Shown here: one piece after another, positions 4,577 to 8,116 of the stretch
Layout of the letters: each line of letters begins with the position of its first letter
Numbering within the stretch: the stretch's first letter is position 1
Assembly: GCA_030452025.1 (NCBI GenBank)
Contig: JAKDNC010000138.1
Location: forward strand, 1-8,116
Reading direction: 5' to 3'
Length of the DNA: 8,116 bases
From: Nocardioides sp.
GTDB lineage: Bacteria > Actinomycetota > Actinomycetes > Propionibacteriales > Nocardioidaceae
Translations under genes and position numbers: made by a program
Notes under the pieces: generated by a model
Databases searched by the model: none
What the model saw: the letters and a program-made list of their open reading frames with translations, nothing else
Told to the model about the DNA's origin: nothing

Positions 4577-5716
4577 GATGGCGCGACCCAACCGGCGCAC
4601 GACCTCCCGCAGCCGCTCGGGCGACGTGGCGATGTTGATGCGCACGTGCCCGGCCAGGTCCGGGTGGTAGTGCCGGCCCTCACCGAGCATCACCCGGCCC
4701 CGCTCGAGTGCCAGCCCGCCGGGATCGTCGTGGCCGTAGGCGCGCAGGTCGACCCAGGCCAGGTATGTCGCCTCCAGCGGTCGCATCCTTGCCTCGGGAA
4801 GGTGCTCGGCCAGGGCGTCGGCCAACACCGACCGCTGGCCGTCGATCCGCTCCACCAGCGAGGACAGCCACTCGTCGCCGCGCGTATAGGCGGCGACCGC
4901 CGCGGCCACACCGAGCGGCGAGAAGGCGTGGTTCTGCGGCAAAGGCACGCCACGGAACACGTCGAGCACCTCCGGGGACGGCGACACGATGTGGCCGCAG
5001 TGCAGCCCGGCAGTGTTGAACGACTTCGATGCAGAGGTCACGCACACCGCGTGGTCGGAGGTGCCCGGCAGCGAGAGGTACGGGGTGAAGGTCGACCCCG
5101 GCAGCACCAACGGACCGTGGATCTCGTCGGCGATCACCTTCGCCCGGTGCGCGACCACGACGTCGCGCACGCCCTCGAGCTCTGCGCGGGTCCACGCCCG
5201 GCCCATCGGGTTGTGCGGGTTGCACAGCAGCAGCGTCCGGGCCCCCGACGCGAACGCCCGATCCAGCTCGCCCAGGTCCATCACGGCCCGCGAGGCATCG
5301 GGGTCGAAGTCCAGGTCCACGCGCTCCCTCCCGGTCAGGGCGGGCAGGTCGAAGAACGGCGGGTACGCCGGGGAGTGCACGACGACCGGGCCCGAGTCGG
5401 TCCACGTCTCGAGGGCCAGTCGCACCCCCGCGATCACGTCGCCGGTCACCACGCTGTTGTCCTCGGGCAGCTCCCAGCCGAAGTGACGGCGGGCGAACCC
5501 GGCGTACGCCGCCCCGATGCCGCCGTCACCGAAGGCCGGGTAGCCGGTGGTCCCCGCAGCCACCAGTGACATGAGTGTCTCGGTGATCACCGGATCGAGG
5601 GCGTAGTCCATCTCCGCGACCCACGCGGGGAGCACGTCCGCGGGGATCGAGCCCCACTTCAGCACCAGTCCGGCGCGGGCCTCGTCGTCGGTCAGGTCGA
5701 TGATCGGTCGGCTCAT
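4571..5716 (-). CDS. MalY/PatB-family PLP-dependent C-S lyase / aminotransferase
   Basis: 381 residues, close to the roughly 390 of MalY and PatB. A fold-type I PLP enzyme: KWG near the N-terminus (20-22), VAEMDYALDP (33-42), GTTGYPAFGDG (55-65), the substrate/PLP strand HSPAYPPFF (114-122), LLLCNPHNPMGRAW (162-175, N166), ADEIHGPLVL (196-205, PLP-ring Asp197), SASKSFNTAGLHCG (228-241, Schiff-base Lys231) and HVRINIATSP (357-366, carboxylate-binding Arg359). Family members cleave cystathionine or cysteine-type C-S bonds to pyruvate, ammonia and a thiol, and some transaminate; the actual substrate cannot be read. It is cytoplasmic and stands alone, convergent with the sortase and divergent from the dehydrogenase operon. 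The ATG at 5716 begins the conserved MSRPIIDL; a GGGG lies only about two bases before it, so the ribosome-binding site is poor. Confidence 0.9.
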   Translation of the reverse strand: MSRPIIDLTDDEARAGLVLKWGSIPADVLPAWVAEMDYALDPVITETLMSLVAAGTTGYPAFGDGGIGAAYAGFARRHFGWELPEDNSVVTGDVIAGVRLALETWTDSGPVVVHSPAYPPFFDLPALTGRERVDLDFDPDASRAVMDLGELDRAFASGARTLLLCNPHNPMGRAWTRAELEGVRDVVVAHRAKVIADEIHGPLVLPGSTFTPYLSLPGTSDHAVCVTSASKSFNTAGLHCGHIVSPSPEVLDVFRGVPLPQNHAFSPLGVAAAVAAYTRGDEWLSSLVERIDGQRSVLADALAEHLPEARMRPLEATYLAWVDLRAYGHDDPGGLALERGRVMLGEGRHYHPDLAGHVRINIATSPERLREVVRRLGRAIS

Positions 5717-5962
5717 GTCCCCATGATGACCTGACCCTTCACATCGGCACCGGTGGCCTCACCCCGACACTGGATTGGCTCCGTCGAGGGCTGGACGGGT
5801 ACGTTTGGACCACGGCAGTGTGGTGCCCGTCACAGACGGTTTCCACGCGGCCGGGCAGCACGATCGGCGCCTCGACGTACCACCTCTTCGTCAGGGCACG
5901 GTCGATGAGTTCCCACACCGGGCGCGGTGACCCCGTCGACCGGCGACGAGAAGGAGAATCGC
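5717..5962. other. Divergent intergenic region
   Basis: 246 bp between the lyase start and the E1 alpha start, holding promoters for both directions. No convincing protein-coding gene or RNA was found. Small inverted repeats occur: ACCAC/GTGGT (5809-5813 with 5820-5824) and CACCG/CGGTG (5916-5920 with 5925-5929). Neither matches an operator I recognise. Confidence 0.6.
5775..5805 (+). promoter_or_regulatory. Weak candidate promoter for the dehydrogenase operon
   Basis: TTGGCT (5775-5780), a 19-bp spacer and TACGTT (5800-5805, TAnnnT). It would give a 5' leader of about 150 nt before the E1 alpha start. The long spacer and lack of support make this tentative. Confidence 0.25.
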
Positions 5963-7114
5963 GTGACTCACGGAGAGTTCGGACCGGACCTGATGGAGGT
6001 CTTCGGTCCCTCCCAGCAGGACGGAGGTCCCGAGCTCATCCAGCTCCTGACCCCCGAAGGTGAGCGTGTCCACAACGCCGAGTTCGACCAGGACTTCAGC
6101 GCCGAGGAGCTCCGCGGTTTCTACCGCGACATGGTCCTGACCCGCCGCATTGATGTCGAAGCCACCGCCCTGCAGCGTCACGGCGAGCTCGGCATCTGGG
6201 CCCAGCTTCTTGGTCAGGAGGCCGCCCAGATCGGCGCCGGCCGCGCGCTGCGGCCGCAGGACTACGTCTTCCCGACCTACCGTGAGCACGGTGTGGCCTG
6301 GTGCCGGGGCGTCGACCCGCTCGACCTGCTCGGCCTCTTCCGCGGCGTCGACCACGGCCGGTGGGACCCCGCCGAGCACAACTTCGGGCAGTACACGATC
6401 GTCATCGGCGCCCAGGTCCTGCACGCGACCGGTTATGCGATGGGCATGCAGCGTGACGGTGTCGTCGGCACCGGTGAGCCGGACCGCGACGCGGCCGTGA
6501 TCGCCCACTTCGGTGATGGCGCGTCATCCCAGGGCGACGTCAACGAGGGCTTCATCTTCGCCGCCTCCTACAACGCCCCGGTGGTCTTCTTCTGCCAGAA
6601 CAACCAGTGGGCGATCTCCGAGCCGATCGAGCGCCAGACCCGGATCCCGCTCTACCAAAGGGCTCTCGGTTTCGGGTTCCCCGGCGTCCGCGTCGACGGC
6701 AACGACGTCCTTGCGACGTACGCCGTCACCAAGGCCGCGCTTCAACGGGCCCGCGACGGACAGGGGCCGACGCTGATCGAGGCCTACACCTATCGCATGG
6801 GCGCGCACACCACCACCGACGACCCGACCCGCTACCGGCTCTCCGCGGACGTGGAGAACTGGAAACTCAAGGATCCGATCGCCCGCGTGGAGGCCTATCT
6901 CAAGCGCAACGGGCTGGTCGAGGGTGGTTTCCTCGAGGAGGTCAAGGCCGAGGCCGACGAGCTCGGCGCCCGGCTCCGGGACGGCTGCAAGGCGCTGCCG
7001 GACCCCGACCCGAAAGCGATCTTCGACTTCGTCTACGACGAGATCCCCGCCGAGCTCGCCGAGCAGCGTGATGCGTTCGCTGCGTATTCCTCCAGCTTCG
7101 AGGGGAGCCACTGA
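5963..7114 (+). CDS. pdhA: 2-oxo acid dehydrogenase E1 component, alpha subunit (pyruvate/branched-chain type)
   Basis: 383 residues. With the beta subunit it forms the ThDP-dependent decarboxylase of a pyruvate or branched-chain 2-oxo acid dehydrogenase complex in the cytoplasm, passing the acyl group to lipoyl-E2. Seen: RDMVLTRRIDVEATALQRHGELG (read as the usual N-terminal helix, about 55-77), GQEAAQIGAGRAL (84-96), VFPTYREHG (102-110), and the ThDP/Mg motif from GDG (184-186) to NN (213-214). The loop YRMGAHTTTDDPTRYR (277-292), with its doubled Asp, resembles branched-chain E1 alpha (YRIGHHSTSDD) more than pyruvate E1 alpha (YRYHGHSMSDP). bkdA is therefore an equally reasonable name, despite the common pdhA label. 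GTG 5963 follows AAGGAG by 6 nt; an upstream ATG at 5927 lacks such a site. It overlaps the beta subunit gene by one base (TGATG). Confidence 0.92.
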   Translation: MTHGEFGPDLMEVFGPSQQDGGPELIQLLTPEGERVHNAEFDQDFSAEELRGFYRDMVLTRRIDVEATALQRHGELGIWAQLLGQEAAQIGAGRALRPQDYVFPTYREHGVAWCRGVDPLDLLGLFRGVDHGRWDPAEHNFGQYTIVIGAQVLHATGYAMGMQRDGVVGTGEPDRDAAVIAHFGDGASSQGDVNEGFIFAASYNAPVVFFCQNNQWAISEPIERQTRIPLYQRALGFGFPGVRVDGNDVLATYAVTKAALQRARDGQGPTLIEAYTYRMGAHTTTDDPTRYRLSADVENWKLKDPIARVEAYLKRNGLVEGGFLEEVKAEADELGARLRDGCKALPDPDPKAIFDFVYDEIPAELAEQRDAFAAYSSSFEGSH

Positions 7115-8094
7115 TGACCACGAAGATCACCCTGGCCAAGGGCCTGAACATGGGCCTGCGCAAGGCGATGGAGGCCGACCCGAAGGTCCTGATCATGGGC
7201 GAGGACGTCGGCAAGCTCGGCGGCGTCTTCCGGATCACCGACGGCCTGCAGAAGGACTTCGGAGAGGACCGCGTCATCGACTCGCCGCTCGCCGAGTCCG
7301 GCATCGTCGGCACCGCCGTCGGCATGGCGATGCGCGGCTACCGCCCAGTTGTCGAGATCCAGTTCGACGGGTTCGTCTACCCCGCCTATGACCAGATCGT
7401 CTGCCAGGTCGCCAAGATCCACTTCCGGTCCAAGGGCAACACCAAGATGCCGATGGTCATCCGGATCCCGTTCGGCGGCGGCATCGGCGCGGTCGAGCAC
7501 CACTCCGAGTCCCCTGAGGCACAGTTCGCGCACACGCCGGGCCTCAAGGTGGTCGCCTGTTCCAACCCCGTTGACGGCTACTGGATGCTCCAGCAGGCGA
7601 TCGCCTCCGACGACCCGGTGATCTTCCTGGAGCCGAAGCGGCAATACCACGCCGACAAGGCCGAGCTCGACGAGTCGGCGCAGCCGCAGCCGCTGTTCAC
7701 CTCCCGGGTGGTCAGGTCCGGCGCCGACGCCACGCTGCTCGCCTACGGCCCGACCGTGAAGACGGCGCTGCGCGCCGCCGACGCTGCTGCGGGGGAGGGC
7801 AAGTCGCTCGAGGTGATCGACCTGCGTACGCTCTCGCCGCTCGACATGGGTCCGGTCTTCGAGTCCGTACGCCGCACCGGCCGCGCCGTGGTCGTCCACG
7901 AGGCGCACGTCAACCTCGGCATGGGCTCGGAGGTCTCCTCGCGGATCAGTGAGGAGTGCTTCTACAGCCTCGAGGCGCCGGTGCTGCGCGTCGGTGGCTT
8001 CGACACCCCCTATCCGCCGTCCCGGATCGAGGAGGACTACCTCCCCGACCTGGACCGGGTCTTGGACGCCGTCGACCGCTCGCTCGAGTTCTGA
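7114..8094 (+). CDS. pdhB: 2-oxo acid dehydrogenase E1 component, beta subunit
   Basis: 326 residues, the usual length. Pairs with E1 alpha to build the alpha2-beta2 active site. Seen: GEDVGKLGGVFRITDGL (29-45); DSPLAESGIVGTAVGMA (56-72), with Glu61 as the conserved ThDP N1' glutamate; EIQFDGFVYPAYDQI (81-95); IPFGGGIGAVEHHSES (118-133), with a His pair facing the substrate channel; FLEPKRQY (171-178); EVIDLRTLSPLD (233-244), opening the transketolase C-terminal domain; VVHEAH (260-265); and DTPYP (297-301). The HHSES stretch fits both pyruvate and branched-chain enzymes, so substrate must come from the operon or assay. The alternative name is bkdB. The start shares one base with the alpha stop; GAGGGGAG (about 7100-7107) is the ribosome-binding site. 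Confidence 0.92.
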   Translation: MTTKITLAKGLNMGLRKAMEADPKVLIMGEDVGKLGGVFRITDGLQKDFGEDRVIDSPLAESGIVGTAVGMAMRGYRPVVEIQFDGFVYPAYDQIVCQVAKIHFRSKGNTKMPMVIRIPFGGGIGAVEHHSESPEAQFAHTPGLKVVACSNPVDGYWMLQQAIASDDPVIFLEPKRQYHADKAELDESAQPQPLFTSRVVRSGADATLLAYGPTVKTALRAADAAAGEGKSLEVIDLRTLSPLDMGPVFESVRRTGRAVVVHEAHVNLGMGSEVSSRISEECFYSLEAPVLRVGGFDTPYPPSRIEEDYLPDLDRVLDAVDRSLEF

Positions 8095-8107
8095 AAGGGG
8101 ATTGAGC

Positions 8108-8116
8108 ATGCCTGAA
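8108..8116 (+). CDS. Start of third operon gene, probably E2 dihydrolipoamide acyltransferase (partial)
   Basis: ATG at 8108 follows AAAGGGG (8094-8100) by 7 nt and comes 13 bp after the beta subunit stop. Only M-P-E is visible before the window ends. E1 alpha, E1 beta, E2 is the usual order, and E2 proteins often begin MPE followed by a lipoyl domain. Identity is inferred from position and three residues. Confidence 0.55.

Noticed and set aside
4646..5569. 307-codon open frame on the plus strand over the lyase gene
   Set aside because: Arg/His/Val-rich shadow; the opposite strand carries all the PLP-enzyme motifs.
5818..6063. Small plus-strand open frame before the E1 alpha gene
   Set aside because: It overlaps the well-supported E1 alpha start in another frame, has no ribosome-binding site and no recognisable sequence.
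7033..8109. 358-codon open frame on the minus strand over the E1 beta gene
   Set aside because: A codon-bias shadow of a strongly conserved gene; the composition is Arg/Asp/Val/Gly-rich with no domain.

Overview
The window is high-GC DNA with GTG starts, TGATG and GTGA gene overlaps and an apparently leaderless transcript. Together with its protein families (KmtR-like regulator, class F sortase with a DUF6801-like secreted protein, branched-chain-type 2-oxo acid dehydrogenase) this points to a high-GC actinobacterium. Nocardioides or a relative in the Propionibacteriales is the best guess, but no marker gene fixes the genus. The whole window looks chromosomal. There is no RNA gene, insertion sequence, CRISPR array or phage gene.

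Layout: (1) 3-1529 (+), a 14-TM DHA2-type MFS drug/proton antiporter, followed by an 11-bp perfect inverted repeat. (2) 1645-2900 (+), a two-gene metal-homeostasis operon. An ArsR/SmtB repressor with a KmtR-like set of metal ligands overlaps by one base a cation diffusion facilitator (CDF) exporter. The likely operator covers the -10 box and the start codon. (3) 3055-4542 (+), a surface-protein operon: an unannotated 18-codon leader ORF, a secreted DUF6801-like protein with an acidic repeat tail, and a class F sortase. The leader overlaps the secreted-protein gene by GTGA. Predicted RNA hairpins cover the ribosome-binding site of the secreted-protein gene and the start codon of the sortase gene, which suggests translational coupling along the operon. 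(4) 4571-5716 (-), a MalY/PatB-type PLP C-S lyase/aminotransferase, convergent with the sortase. A short stem containing both stop codons lies between them. (5) 5963-8116 (+), the start of a 2-oxo acid dehydrogenase operon: E1 alpha, E1 beta and the first three codons of a third gene, expected to be the E2 acyltransferase.

How the genes work together: the regulator and CDF form a self-contained sense-and-export circuit whose ligands suggest Ni/Co or a related metal rather than classical zinc. The sortase and secreted protein are probably enzyme and partner, but the partner has no LPXTG/membrane/positive tail and the sortase has no Arg after its catalytic Cys, so this module does not fit the textbook scheme. 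The E1 alpha/beta pair forms the decarboxylating component of a complex that converts pyruvate or branched-chain 2-oxo acids to acyl-CoA. The lyase and the MFS gene look like stand-alone units.
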